Of a stretch of DNA of 64,000 nucleotides, positions 43,259-52,526 are shown piece by piece; position 1 is the first letter of the stretch; every line of letters begins with the position of its first letter. The notes under the pieces are model-generated. The model was not told the DNA's origin and did no database searches. It worked only from the letters and a program-made list of their open reading frames with translations. This DNA comes from Streptomyces koelreuteriae. Lineage in GTDB: Bacteria; Actinomycetota; Actinomycetes; Streptomycetales; Streptomycetaceae. Both the position numbers and the translations under genes were made by a program. The DNA is taken from positions 6,882,001-6,946,000 of the forward strand of contig NZ_CP075896.1 in NCBI RefSeq assembly GCF_018604545.1. Reading direction: 5' to 3'.

Positions 43259-44803
43259 GTGACGCCTGAATCCCACGCCCCGACCGACACGGACGCCTCC
43301 CGCCCCGGCCCGCCCCCAGGCTGCCCCGCACACGGCCTCGGGCCCGGCGGACTGCACCGGCTGCACGAGTCGGAGGATCTGGGAGCGCTGTACGAGCAGC
43401 TGCGGAAGGACCACGGCCCCGTGGCGCCCGTGCTGCTCCACGACGACGTACCGATCTGGGTCGTCCTCGGCCATGCCGAGAACCTGCACATGGTGCGCTC
43501 GCCCTCGCAGTTCTGCCGGGACAGCCGTATCTGGACCCCGCTGAAGGACGGCCTGGTCAAGCCCGACCACCCGCTGATGCCGCACATCGCCTGGCAGCCC
43601 ATCGCCTCGCACGCCGAGGGCGATGAGCACAAGCGGCTGCGCGGCGCTGTCATGGGCGCCATCTCGACCATCGACTTCCGCAGCCTGCGCCGCTACATCA
43701 ACCGCAGCACGCAGGCCATCGTCAACCGCTTCTGCGAGCAGGGCGAGGCCGACCTCGTCGGCCAGTTCGCCGAGCATCTGCCGATGGCCGTGATGTGCGA
43801 GATCCTCGGCATGGCCGACGAGTACAACGACCGTCTCGTCGAGGCCGCCCGCGACGCGCTCAAGGGCACCGAGACCGCCATCGCCAGCCACTCCTACGTC
43901 ATGGACGCCCTGAGCCGGCTCACCGCACGGCGCCGCGCCCAGCCGGAGGAGGACTTCGCCAGCTACCTGATCACCCACCCGGCCCGGCTGACCGACGACG
44001 AGGTCAGGGAGCACCTGCGCCTGGTGCTCTTCGCCGCCTACGAGGCCACCACCAATCTGCTGTCCAACGTGCTGCTCACGGTGCTGATCGACCCGCGCTT
44101 CCGGGCCCAGCTCAACGGCGGCCAGATGACGGTGCCGGAGGCGGTGGAGCAGTCCCTGTGGAACGAGCCGCCGTTCAGTACGGTCTTCGCCTACTTCGCC
44201 AAGCAGGAGACCGAACTGGGCGGTCAGCGCATCCGCCGGGGCGACGGACTGCTCTTCGCCCCGGCCCCGGCCAACGTCGACCCTCGGGTCCGGCCCGATC
44301 TGTCCGCCAGCATGCAGGGCAATCGCTCCCACCTCGCGTTCGGCGGCGGGCCGCACGAGTGCCCCGGGCAGGACGTCGGCCGTTCCATCGCCGATGTCGG
44401 CGTGGACGCGCTGCTGATGCGGCTGCCCGATGTCGAACTCGACTGCGACGAGGAGGAGTTGCGCTGGACGGCGTCCATCGCCTCCCGGCATCTGGTGGAG
44501 ATGCCGGTGCAGTTCTCGCCCAAGCCGCCGCAGGACGTGACGGAGCCGCCGAGCCACAAGCAGGTCCCGGCGCAGCGCTCCGACTGGCAGATCGGCAGCC
44601 CGCAGCCGCAGGCCGCACCGGCCGCCGCGCAAGCCGCACCGAGCGTCGCGCAGCCCGCGTCACCGGCCGCCGCACAGCCGTATCCGGCTCCGGCGCAGCC
44701 CCAGTCGGCCCCGGTGTACCCGCAGGTTCAGCCGACGGCGCAGGAACCGGTCCGCGGCAAGGGCGCCTGGCAGCGCTTCCTGAGCTGGTGGCGCGGCTAC
44801 TGA
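43259..44803 (+). CDS. rarE: Conservon-linked cytochrome P450 with no ExxR motif
   Basis: A 514-residue P450, longer than usual because of an Ala/Pro/Gln-rich tail ending KGAWQRFLSWWRGY. The heme loop FGGGPHECPGQDVGR has the axial ligand Cys368. The I-helix reads LFAAYEATTN. At the K-helix, where nearly all P450s have ExxR, the sequence is EQSLW (Glu297-Trp301) with no Arg. The same change is documented in the CYP157 family. It is the fifth gene of the cvn9/rar set, 95 nt after cvnD. Substrate and redox partner are unknown. Confidence 0.92.
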   Translation: MTPESHAPTDTDASRPGPPPGCPAHGLGPGGLHRLHESEDLGALYEQLRKDHGPVAPVLLHDDVPIWVVLGHAENLHMVRSPSQFCRDSRIWTPLKDGLVKPDHPLMPHIAWQPIASHAEGDEHKRLRGAVMGAISTIDFRSLRRYINRSTQAIVNRFCEQGEADLVGQFAEHLPMAVMCEILGMADEYNDRLVEAARDALKGTETAIASHSYVMDALSRLTARRRAQPEEDFASYLITHPARLTDDEVREHLRLVLFAAYEATTNLLSNVLLTVLIDPRFRAQLNGGQMTVPEAVEQSLWNEPPFSTVFAYFAKQETELGGQRIRRGDGLLFAPAPANVDPRVRPDLSASMQGNRSHLAFGGGPHECPGQDVGRSIADVGVDALLMRLPDVELDCDEEELRWTASIASRHLVEMPVQFSPKPPQDVTEPPSHKQVPAQRSDWQIGSPQPQAAPAAAQAAPSVAQPASPAAAQPYPAPAQPQSAPVYPQVQPTAQEPVRGKGAWQRFLSWWRGY

Positions 44804-45783
44804 CCGGCTGACGGGCCGTCGTACGTCCCGGCGGCCCACCGGTCGTACGACGTCCAGGCCGCGAGTTCCCGGCCGCTGCGGACGCGGTGTTCCTCGCCCG
44901 TGACCGGGTCGGTGAACGCGAGGGCCCGTGCCAGCAGTTGGAGCGGGCGCCGGAAGTCACCGGCCGGCACGGGGTCGGTCACCTCCGGGTAGAGCGGGTC
45001 GCCGAGGATGGGCACGCCCAGCGCGGTCATGTGCACCCGGAGCTGGTGTGTCTGCCCGGTGCCGGGCACCAGCCGGTACCGGGCGAGTCCGTCGGCTCCT
45101 TCCGGGCGGTGCCCGAGGAGTTCGACACGGCTCACGGCGTTCGGCTCGCCCGTCACCTCCTGGGCCTGGAGCACCCCGCGCTCCTTCACGATCCGGCTGC
45201 GCATGGTCCGGGGGAGGGTGAGGGCGGGGTCGTACGGGGCGACGGCCTCGTACTCCTTGTGAACCAGGCGGTTGCTGAACAGCGTCTGGTACGCGCCGCG
45301 CTCCTCGGGGCGCACGGTGAACAGCACGAGCCCCGCGGTGAGCCGGTCCAGACGGTGTGCGGCGCCGAGTGCGGGGATGCCCAGCTCTCTGCGCAGCCTG
45401 GCCAGCGCGGTCTCGGTGACGTGGCTCCCGCGCGGGGTGGTGGCGAGGAAGTGGGGCTTGTCGACGACGACGATGTGCTCGTCCCGGTGCACGACCTCCA
45501 GCGGGAAGGGCACCGGCACTTCCTCGGGCAGGTCCCGGTGGAACCACACGAACATGCCCGGCAGGTACGGTGCGTCCGCCGCCACGGCCCGTCCGTCCGC
45601 CCCGACGATCCGCCCCGCGTCGAACAGCCCGTCGACGACCCCGGCACCCGCCCCGCTGAGCCGCTCCACCAAGTACTCGCGCACCGTGGCCCATGCCCCC
45701 ACGACGGGCAGCCGCACCCGCACCGGATCCACGCCGTGGCGCTGCGGCAGGGGCGAGGGCGGGATGCGCGGCTTGCGTCTCAT
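44797..45783 (-). CDS. RluA-family pseudouridine synthase
   Basis: A 328-residue RNA-modifying enzyme. The catalytic block GAAHRLDRLTAGLVLFT contains the Asp that attacks uridine. PLEVVHRDEHIVVVDKPHFLATTPRG and RYRLVPGTGQTHQLRVHMTALGVPILGDPLYP complete the RluA/RsuA fold. The target RNA position is not apparent. The ATG start is upstream of all motifs. Its 3' end overlaps that of rarE by 7 nt on the other strand. Confidence 0.92.
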   Translation of the reverse strand: MRRKPRIPPSPLPQRHGVDPVRVRLPVVGAWATVREYLVERLSGAGAGVVDGLFDAGRIVGADGRAVAADAPYLPGMFVWFHRDLPEEVPVPFPLEVVHRDEHIVVVDKPHFLATTPRGSHVTETALARLRRELGIPALGAAHRLDRLTAGLVLFTVRPEERGAYQTLFSNRLVHKEYEAVAPYDPALTLPRTMRSRIVKERGVLQAQEVTGEPNAVSRVELLGHRPEGADGLARYRLVPGTGQTHQLRVHMTALGVPILGDPLYPEVTDPVPAGDFRRPLQLLARALAFTDPVTGEEHRVRSGRELAAWTSYDRWAAGTYDGPSAGQ

Positions 45784-45864
45784 CGCGGCCCAGCGTACGA
45801 GGCCCGGTGCGCCGGGCGGAAAACCATTGGGGCCGTGCCTCACGTCCTTGCCAGGATGCGGGGC

Positions 45865-46446
45865 ATGCCGTTCCTCACCAGCCCGGTCCTGACCGCCGGG
45901 ACCCTCGCCCGCCGCCCGCAGCCCACCCTCGCCAGCGGCGACGGACTCCTCCTGCGCCCCTGGCGGGCCGAGGACGCGCCCGCGGTGCATGAGGTGTTCC
46001 AGGATCCCGTGATGCACCAGTGGCACGCCCGGGCCGCCGACTCCGAGGAGGAGGTCGCCGGCTGGATCCGCGACTGGCACCGGGCCTGGGAGGAGGAACG
46101 GGAGGCGCACTGGGCCGTCACCGACGCGGACTCCGGCTCGCTGCTGGGGCGGGTCGCGCTGCGCGAGATACGGCTCGACGACGGTACGGCGGAGGTGGCG
46201 TACTGGACCGTCCCGGCGGCACGGGGGCGGGGCATCGCCGTACGCGCCGCGGGCGCGCTGACCCGCTGGGCCCTCGACGAGACCGGCTTCCACCGCCTGG
46301 AACTGCTGCACGCCGTACGCAACGAGGCGTCCTGCCGCGTCGCCTCCAGGACGGGGTTCACCCTGGAGGGCACGAAGCGCGGTGCCGTGCTGCATCCGGA
46401 CGGCCGGCACGACATGCATCTGCACGCGCGGGTGCGGGGCGACTGA
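45865..46446 (+). CDS. GNAT acetyltransferase (RimJ/RimL type)
   Basis: A 193-residue N-acetyltransferase. GLLLRPWRAEDAPAVHEVFQDP begins the fold, AEVAYWTVPAARGRGIAVRAAGAL is the acetyl-CoA loop (R/QxxGxG/A form), and FHRLELLHAVRNEASCRVASRTGFTLEGTKRGA matches RimJ/L-like enzymes acting on protein N-termini or small amines. The start is uncertain: ATG 45865, ATG 45856 and GTG 45835 are all in frame. Transcribed divergently from the RluA gene. Confidence 0.85.
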   Translation: MPFLTSPVLTAGTLARRPQPTLASGDGLLLRPWRAEDAPAVHEVFQDPVMHQWHARAADSEEEVAGWIRDWHRAWEEEREAHWAVTDADSGSLLGRVALREIRLDDGTAEVAYWTVPAARGRGIAVRAAGALTRWALDETGFHRLELLHAVRNEASCRVASRTGFTLEGTKRGAVLHPDGRHDMHLHARVRGD

Positions 46447-46474
46447 GACCGGGAGGGTGTCGGGCTCGCCTCGC

Positions 46475-47317
46475 TCAGGCGGCCGGGCTGCTCTCCTGCT
46501 CCGCCTCGATGCGCGCGTTCCAGTCCCGCTTCGAGGCCTGCCAGCCGTCCTCGTTGTGGCCGCGCCGCCAGTAGCCGGAGATCGACAGGTCCTCGCGCGC
46601 GATCTGGCGCTCGACCCGGAGCAGATGGCGCAGCTCCTTCACGAAGTGCGCCTCGCCGTGCACGAAGGCGTGGACCCGGCCCTCGGGGAACTCCAGGTTC
46701 CGCACGGCCTCGACCAGCGCCTCGCCGATGGGCCGGTCGCCGCGGTGCAGCCAGACGACGTCCACGTCCGAGTCGATCTTCTGCTCCTCCTCGGGGCCGG
46801 AGATCTCCACGAAGGCGACGGCCTTGGCGCCGCGCGGCAGGGCCTCCAGGGCGCAGGCGATCGCGGGCAGCGCGCTCTCGTCACCGACGAGCAGATGCCA
46901 GTCGGCGTCGGGGTCGGGCGCGTACGCCCCGCCCGGTCCCATGAAGCGCACGGTCTCGCCCGGCTGGACGCGGGCCGCCCAGGGACCGGCCAGGCCCTCG
47001 TCGCCGTGGACGACGAAGTCCAGGGTCAGCTCGCGGTGCTCGGCGTCCCACTGGCGCACCGTGTACGTCCGGGTCACCGGCCACTGCTCGCGGGGCACCT
47101 CGTCGCGGATGCGCTGCATGTCGAAGGGCTCCGGGTAGGTCACACCCTCGGGCGGGAACAGCAGCTTCACATAGTGGTCGGTGCACGTGCCCGCCGCGAA
47201 GTCGGCGAGGCCCTCGCCGCCGAGCACCACGCGCTGCATGTGCGGCGTCAGCCGCTCGGTGCGGACGACCTGAGCGGAATGCGGCTTGCGCGGCTGGCGT
47301 CCGGGTCGCTCTGCCAT
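46475..47317 (-). CDS. Siderophore-interacting FAD-dependent ferric reductase
   Basis: A 280-residue SIP/ViuB-family protein. AQVVRTERLTPHMQRVVLGGEGL and DHYVKLLFPPEGVTYPEPF form the FAD-binding barrel, RTYTVRQWD is the flavin motif, and HLLVGDESALPAIACALEALP is the NAD(P)H domain. These enzymes reduce ferric siderophores in the cytoplasm to release iron. ATG 47317 has a GGGAGG site. An iron box lies 24 nt upstream, so it should be repressed by DmdR1/IdeR when iron is plentiful. Confidence 0.93.
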   Translation of the reverse strand: MAERPGRQPRKPHSAQVVRTERLTPHMQRVVLGGEGLADFAAGTCTDHYVKLLFPPEGVTYPEPFDMQRIRDEVPREQWPVTRTYTVRQWDAEHRELTLDFVVHGDEGLAGPWAARVQPGETVRFMGPGGAYAPDPDADWHLLVGDESALPAIACALEALPRGAKAVAFVEISGPEEEQKIDSDVDVVWLHRGDRPIGEALVEAVRNLEFPEGRVHAFVHGEAHFVKELRHLLRVERQIAREDLSISGYWRRGHNEDGWQASKRDWNARIEAEQESSPAA

Positions 47318-47340
47318 GAGGACCTCCCTGTCTCGCATAG

Positions 47341-47354
47341 TTAGGCTTACCTAA
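47341..47354 (-). promoter_or_regulatory. Iron box (DmdR/IdeR-type operator)
   Basis: TTAGGCTTACCTAA lies within a wider 19-nt AACTTAGGTAAGCCTAACT on the minus strand. It fits the actinobacterial iron-box consensus TTAGGTTAGGCTCACCTAA, with TTAGG/CCTAA arms. It sits between the exonuclease gene and the siderophore-interacting gene, close to the latter's start. Confidence 0.85.
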
Positions 47355-47440
47355 GTTAGCACCTCGCCCCCACTTAACACCTCCCGAATGAGAGGTTCAT
47401 GAACACCGTCGGCCTCCGGAAGGCCGTCGGCCCGCCCCCG

Positions 47441-48373
47441 TCACACCTCCAGCGTGGTCAGCAGACGCTCCAGTGAGCCGCCCAGTCCCCAGCGGGTCGC
47501 CAGGGTCCGAAGCTCCTCCGGGTCGCGCGGGGACCGGGGCAGCGCCGTGGTGACGTCCGGCAGCGGTACGTCGTCCGCGACCCGGACCACCTTCGGCGCG
47601 ACCGCGAGATAGGGGCGCGATTCGTCGAGCCGCCTGCGCTGGGTCGGCGTGAGCTTCGACCGCCGGTCCTCGACCGCCGCCATGATCCCGGCCAGGTCCC
47701 CGTACTCGGCCAGCAGCTTGGCGGCCGTCTTCTCTCCGATGCCCGGCACGCCCGGCAGGCCGTCGCTGGGGTCGCCGCGCAGCAGGGCCAGATCCGCGTA
47801 CCCGCTCCCGGCGACCCCATACTTCTCGCGGAGCCATGCCTCGTCGGTGAGCTGGAGCGTGCCCACGCCCTTCAGCGGGTACAGGACGCGCACCCCGCGG
47901 GCGTCGTCCACCAGCTGATACAGGTCCCGGTCGCCCGTGACGATGTCGACCGGGCCCTTCGCCCGCGCGGTGAACGTGCCGATCACGTCGTCCGCCTCGT
48001 ACCCCGCGACGCCCACGCGCGCGATGCCCAGCGCGTCCAGCACCGCCTCGATGACCGGCACCTGCGGCGACAGTGTGTCGGGCACCTCTTCCTCGTCGGG
48101 GCCGGCCGCGCGCTCCTCGGCGACGCGGTGCGCCTTGTACGAGGGGATCAGCTCCACCCGCCACTGCGGCCGCCAGTCGGCGTCCATGCAGGCCACGAGC
48201 TGGTCGGGCCGGTGGTCCTTGACCAGGCGGTCGATGAAGTCGAGCAGTCCGCGCACGGCGTTCACCGGTGTGCCGTCCGGAGCCCGGACCGAGTCCGGGA
48301 CGCCGAAGTAGGCGCGGAAGTACAGGGAGGCGGTGTCGAGGAGCATCAGTCGTCCGGTCACGCCACGCATCAT
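47441..48373 (-). CDS. 5'-3' exonuclease (FEN/Pol I N-domain family)
   Basis: A 310-residue stand-alone 5'-3' exonuclease related to the N-terminal domain of DNA polymerase I. Metal-binding motifs LMLLDTASLYFRAYFGVP, LVACMDADWRPQWR, GYEADDVIGT and IVTGDRDLYQLV are followed by the helix-three-turn-helix ALLRGDPSDGLPGVPGIGEKTAAKLLAEYG. It should remove RNA primers or flaps. The start is uncertain (ATG 48373, ATG 48370, GTG 48361 or GTG 48385). A small hairpin at 47410-47426 follows its stop. Confidence 0.92.
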   Translation of the reverse strand: MMRGVTGRLMLLDTASLYFRAYFGVPDSVRAPDGTPVNAVRGLLDFIDRLVKDHRPDQLVACMDADWRPQWRVELIPSYKAHRVAEERAAGPDEEEVPDTLSPQVPVIEAVLDALGIARVGVAGYEADDVIGTFTARAKGPVDIVTGDRDLYQLVDDARGVRVLYPLKGVGTLQLTDEAWLREKYGVAGSGYADLALLRGDPSDGLPGVPGIGEKTAAKLLAEYGDLAGIMAAVEDRRSKLTPTQRRRLDESRPYLAVAPKVVRVADDVPLPDVTTALPRSPRDPEELRTLATRWGLGGSLERLLTTLEV

Positions 48374-48570
48374 GCCGTACGTCACTGACAGCCACTCGCC
48401 GCTGCGCAGCGCGTTGCGGTGTGTGCGTTCTGTGTGAGGCGCCCCACTTGTGGGTTTGCTTTCCGCGATCCAGGGGAGGCGCCGCCGCAGAGCGAGGCTG
48501 GTTGCGCATTTCAACTGTTTGCGGGGCCCTGTCCTCGCTCTCTTCTGTTGCCGTCGAGATTGAGGTGCAC

Positions 48571-49662
48571 GTGTCAGCGAGGCTTCAGGCAGAGAGCCTG
48601 TACAAAGTGTTCGGCAGAAGACCGGACCGAGCGGTCGAGCGGCTCCGTGACGGGGCCGACCGGGAGGAACTGCGCGCCGAGGGCACGACCGCCGCCGTCA
48701 TCGACGCGTCCTTCACCGTGGAACCCGGCCAGATCTTCGTCGTCATGGGTCTGTCGGGATCCGGCAAGTCCACCCTGCTGCGCATGCTGAACGGCCTGCT
48801 CGAGCCGACCTCCGGGCACGTCCGCTTCGACGGCCAGGACCTCACCACGCTCGGCGACCGCGAGCTGCGCAAGGTCCGCTCCCAGAAGATCAGCATGGTG
48901 TTCCAGCACTTCGCGCTCTTCCCGCACCGCAGCGTGCGCGAGAACGCCGCCTACGGTCTTGAAGTGCAGGGCGTGCCCCGCGCCGAGCGCGTACGCCGCG
49001 CCGACGAGGCGCTCGCCCTGTGCGGCCTGGCCGGCTGGGAGAAGTCCTGGCCCGACGAGCTGTCCGGCGGCATGCAGCAGCGCGTCGGACTCGCCCGCGC
49101 GCTCGCCACCGACGCCGACCTGCTGCTGATGGACGAGTCCTTCAGCGCCCTGGACCCGCTGATCCGCCGCGACATGCAGGACCAGCTCCTTGAGCTCCAG
49201 CAGAAGCTCAAGAAGACGATCGTCTTCATCACCCACGACCTCAACGAGGCCATGCGCCTGGGCGACCGCATCGCCGTCATGCGCGACGGCGAGATCGTCC
49301 AGATCGGCACCGCCCAGGACATCCTGCTGCGGCCGGAGAACGACTACGTCGCCTCCTTCACCCAGGACGTCGACCGCTCCCGCGTCCTGACCGCGGGCGA
49401 GATCATGGACCCCTCGGTCACCGCCGACGACCCCGGCTGCCACTGCCGGACCGCCACGGCCGACACCCCCTTCACCGAACTGTGCGCGATCAGCGCCGGG
49501 CTCTCCCACCCCGTCTCGGTCGTGGACCAGGACAACAAGCAGATCGGCGTCGTCCCCCGGCAGCGTCTGATCGGCTTCCTCGGCGACGAGCAGGACACCA
49601 CCCCCGAGCCCTGCGACGCCCCGCGGGACAAGGGCGGAGAGAAGGTGACCGCCCGTGCCTAG
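48571..49662 (+). CDS. Glycine betaine/proline ABC transporter ATP-binding protein
   Basis: A 363-residue OpuAA/ProV-type ATPase. Walker A is VMGLSGSGKSTLLRML, the signature is DELSGGMQQRVGLARALATDADLLLMDESFSALDP, and the H-loop is VFITHDLNEA. A leading extension (LYKVFGRRPDRAVERLRDGADREELRAEG) and a C-terminal CBS-like region (residues about 275-350) are typical of osmolyte systems. GTG 48571 has a GAGG site. The following permease gene overlaps its end by 8 nt. Confidence 0.94.
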   Translation: MSARLQAESLYKVFGRRPDRAVERLRDGADREELRAEGTTAAVIDASFTVEPGQIFVVMGLSGSGKSTLLRMLNGLLEPTSGHVRFDGQDLTTLGDRELRKVRSQKISMVFQHFALFPHRSVRENAAYGLEVQGVPRAERVRRADEALALCGLAGWEKSWPDELSGGMQQRVGLARALATDADLLLMDESFSALDPLIRRDMQDQLLELQQKLKKTIVFITHDLNEAMRLGDRIAVMRDGEIVQIGTAQDILLRPENDYVASFTQDVDRSRVLTAGEIMDPSVTADDPGCHCRTATADTPFTELCAISAGLSHPVSVVDQDNKQIGVVPRQRLIGFLGDEQDTTPEPCDAPRDKGGEKVTARA

Positions 49663-52270
49663 GATCGAGCTCGGCAGCTGGGTCAACGACGGGGTCGACT
49701 GGCTCACCACCCACATGGCGTGGCTGTTCGACTTCTGCAAGACCGTCTTCCTCGGCCTCTACGACGGCATCAACGCCGTCCTCCAGGCCCCCGAACCACT
49801 GCTCCTCGCGGGCATCTTCGCCGTGATCGCCTTCTGGCTGCGCGGCACGCTCGCCGGTGTCCTCACGTTCGTCGGATTCGCGTTCATCGACTCCCTCGAA
49901 CTGTGGGAGAACGCGATGATCACCCTGGCGCTCGTCCTCGTGGCGACCGTCATCGCGCTCGTGATCTCCATACCCGTCGGCATCTGGGCGGCCCGCTCGG
50001 ACCGCGTCAGCGGACTGGTCCGGCCCGTCCTGGACTTCATGCAGACGCTGCCCGCGATGATCTACCTCATCCCGGCGATCCTGTTCTTCGGCACCGGCGC
50101 CCCCGCCGGCATCGTCGCCACGCTGATCTTCGCGCTCGCACCCGGCGTGCGCATGACCGAGCTGGGCATCCGGCAGGTCGACAAGGAACTGGTCGAGGCC
50201 GCCGACGCGTTCGGCACCACGCCCCGCAACACCCTGCTGCGCGTCCAGCTCCCGCTCGCCCTGCCCACCGTCATGGCCGGTGTCAACCAGGTCATCATGC
50301 TCGGCCTGTCGATGGCCGCGATCGCCGGCATGGTCGGCACCGGCGGCCTCGGCGGCGACGTCAACGAGGCCATCGGCCAGCTCAACGTGGGCCTCGGCTC
50401 CGAGGCCGGTGTGGCCATCGTGATCCTCGCGATCTACCTGGACCGCATGACCAGCGCCCTGGGCACCCAGGTCTCCCCGCTCGGCCGCCGCGCCGCCGCC
50501 AAGCTGCGCGCCACCCAGGGGCTGAAGATCTGGTCCTACCGGCCCCGCCCGGTCGTCGCCGTGATCGGTGTCGTCGTCCTCGCGCTCGCCGCGGGCGGCA
50601 TGGGTGTCTTCGGCAAGAGCACCGACTCCACTGCCGTGGCGGGCGGCGAGAACGTCGGCCAGGGCAAGAAGATCAGCATCGGCTACATCCCCTGGGACGA
50701 GGGCGTCGCCTCCACCTTCCTGTGGAAGGAGGTCCTGGAACAGCGCGGCTACGAGGTCGAGGCCAAGCAGTTCGACGCGGGCCCGCTGTACACCTCCCTC
50801 TCCCAGGGCGACGTCGACTTCCAGACGGACTCCTGGCTGCCCACGACGCACGCCCAGTACTGGAAGAAGTACGGCAAGCAGCTCGACGACCTCGGCGCCT
50901 GGTACGACAAGACGTCCCTGGAGCTGTCCGTGCCCTCCTACATGAAGGGCATCGACTCCCTGGAGGACCTCAAGGGCAAGGCCTCGCAGTTCGGCGGCAA
51001 GATCACCGGCATCGAGTCCAGCGCCGGTGAGATGGCCCTGCTCAAGAGCAAGGTCCTCAAGGAGTACGGCCTGGACAAGGAGTACGAGGTCGTCGACAGC
51101 TCCACGCCCGCGATGCTGGCCGAGCTGAAGCGCTCCTACGCCCAGAAGAAGCCGATCGTCGTCACGCTCTGGTCGCCGCACTGGGCGTACAACGACTACG
51201 ACCTCAAGAAGCTCAAGGACCCCAAGGGTGCCTGGGGCAAGGGCGACGGTGTGCACACCCTGTCCCGCAAGGGTTTCGCGGACGACGACCCGACGGTCGC
51301 CGAGTGGCTGAAGAACTTCAAGATGAACGAGAAGGAACTCACCAGCCTCGAAGCCGAGATCAACAAGGCGGGCAAGGGCAATCAGCAGGAGGCCGTGCGC
51401 GCCTGGCTGAAGCAGAACCCCGGCTTCGCCGACAAGATGGCCCCGGTCGAGAACGCCGGCGGCAGCACACCGGCAGAGGCCAGGCAGCCCCTGGACGTGG
51501 CGTGGTTCCCCTGGGACGAGGACATCGCCGTCACCTACCTGTGGAAGAACGTCCTGGAGCGGCGCGGCTACAGGATGAACCTGAAGCAGATGGACGTCGG
51601 CCCCGTCTACACCGGCCTGGCCTCGGGCGACATCGACCTCAACTTCGACGCCTGGCTGCCCTACGCGCAGAAGAACTACTGGGACAAGAACAAGGACCGG
51701 CTCAAGGACCTCGGCACCTGGTACGAACCGACCTCCCTGGAGCTCGCCGTCCCGTCCTACGTGAAGGGCGTCGACTCCCTGGAGGACCTCAAGGGCAAGT
51801 CCGGCACCTTCAAGGGGAAGATCATCGGCATCGAGCCGGGCACCGGCGAGATGGACCTGCTGAAGAACAAGGTGCTGCCCGGCTACGGCCTGGACGAGGA
51901 GTACGAGGTCGTCGACGGCTCCACCCCGGCCATGCTGGCCGAGCTGAAGCGCGCCTACGCCAAGAAGGAGCCGATCGCCGTCACGCTCTGGTCGCCGCAC
52001 TGGGCGTACAGCGACTACGAGCTGACCAAGCTGAAGGACCCCAAGAAGGCCTTCGGCGAGGGCAACACGATCCGCACCATCTCCAACGAGAAGTTCCCCG
52101 AGGAGTACCCGCGGCTCACGAAGTGGATCAAGAACTTCAAGATGACCGAGGACGAGCTCGGCACCCTGGAGAGCGAGATCAAGAACCGCGGTCAGGGCCA
52201 TGAGGAAGAGGCCGTCGCCGCGTGGCTGAAGGAGCACCCCGACATGGTGGAGCGCATGACGCCGCAGTGA
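49655..52270 (+). CDS. Betaine-type ABC permease fused to two substrate-binding domains
   Basis: An 871-residue fusion. Residues 1-300 are the OpuAB/ProW permease with about seven membrane helices and the coupling loop VEAADAFGTTPRNTLLRVQLPLALPTVMAG. A last hydrophobic helix (about 301-320) leads to the outside. Two OpuAC-type domains follow: about 335-600 (ISIGYIPWDEGVASTFLWKEVLEQRGYEV) and 610-871 (DVAWFPWDEDIAVTYLWKNVLERRGYRM). Each carries conserved aromatic residues such as W in TLWSPHWAY for quaternary-amine binding. One-domain fusions are known in other Gram-positives; the duplication is the unusual part. Confidence 0.94.
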   Translation: MPRIELGSWVNDGVDWLTTHMAWLFDFCKTVFLGLYDGINAVLQAPEPLLLAGIFAVIAFWLRGTLAGVLTFVGFAFIDSLELWENAMITLALVLVATVIALVISIPVGIWAARSDRVSGLVRPVLDFMQTLPAMIYLIPAILFFGTGAPAGIVATLIFALAPGVRMTELGIRQVDKELVEAADAFGTTPRNTLLRVQLPLALPTVMAGVNQVIMLGLSMAAIAGMVGTGGLGGDVNEAIGQLNVGLGSEAGVAIVILAIYLDRMTSALGTQVSPLGRRAAAKLRATQGLKIWSYRPRPVVAVIGVVVLALAAGGMGVFGKSTDSTAVAGGENVGQGKKISIGYIPWDEGVASTFLWKEVLEQRGYEVEAKQFDAGPLYTSLSQGDVDFQTDSWLPTTHAQYWKKYGKQLDDLGAWYDKTSLELSVPSYMKGIDSLEDLKGKASQFGGKITGIESSAGEMALLKSKVLKEYGLDKEYEVVDSSTPAMLAELKRSYAQKKPIVVTLWSPHWAYNDYDLKKLKDPKGAWGKGDGVHTLSRKGFADDDPTVAEWLKNFKMNEKELTSLEAEINKAGKGNQQEAVRAWLKQNPGFADKMAPVENAGGSTPAEARQPLDVAWFPWDEDIAVTYLWKNVLERRGYRMNLKQMDVGPVYTGLASGDIDLNFDAWLPYAQKNYWDKNKDRLKDLGTWYEPTSLELAVPSYVKGVDSLEDLKGKSGTFKGKIIGIEPGTGEMDLLKNKVLPGYGLDEEYEVVDGSTPAMLAELKRAYAKKEPIAVTLWSPHWAYSDYELTKLKDPKKAFGEGNTIRTISNEKFPEEYPRLTKWIKNFKMTEDELGTLESEIKNRGQGHEEEAVAAWLKEHPDMVERMTPQ

Positions 52271-52286
52271 CGTCGTAGTGAGGGGG

Positions 52287-52326
52287 GTGCGGGGCGGGAC
52301 GCGATACGACGCGTCCCGCCCCGCAC
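52287..52326 (+). terminator. Terminator after the betaine transporter
   Basis: A 16-bp perfect stem (52287-52302 with 52311-52326) with an 8-nt loop, 17 nt past the stop and without a U-tract, in the usual Streptomyces style. Confidence 0.8.
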
Positions 52327-52526
52327 TCGTGTCCACGAGCGGGATCCGGACACCACAGAGCGGCGCGAAGTGACAGGTCGCGCGTCGCCCTGTATGACGG
52401 CGATGTGACGGGCGCATGAAACGGTTTGCCGAACATGCGTAGGGTGCAGACAACTCAACAGAAGCAGTGCTCCGGGACACTGGTGCACGGGGACCGGAAC
52501 GACGGGCGAAGGAGGGAGCCGGAGCG

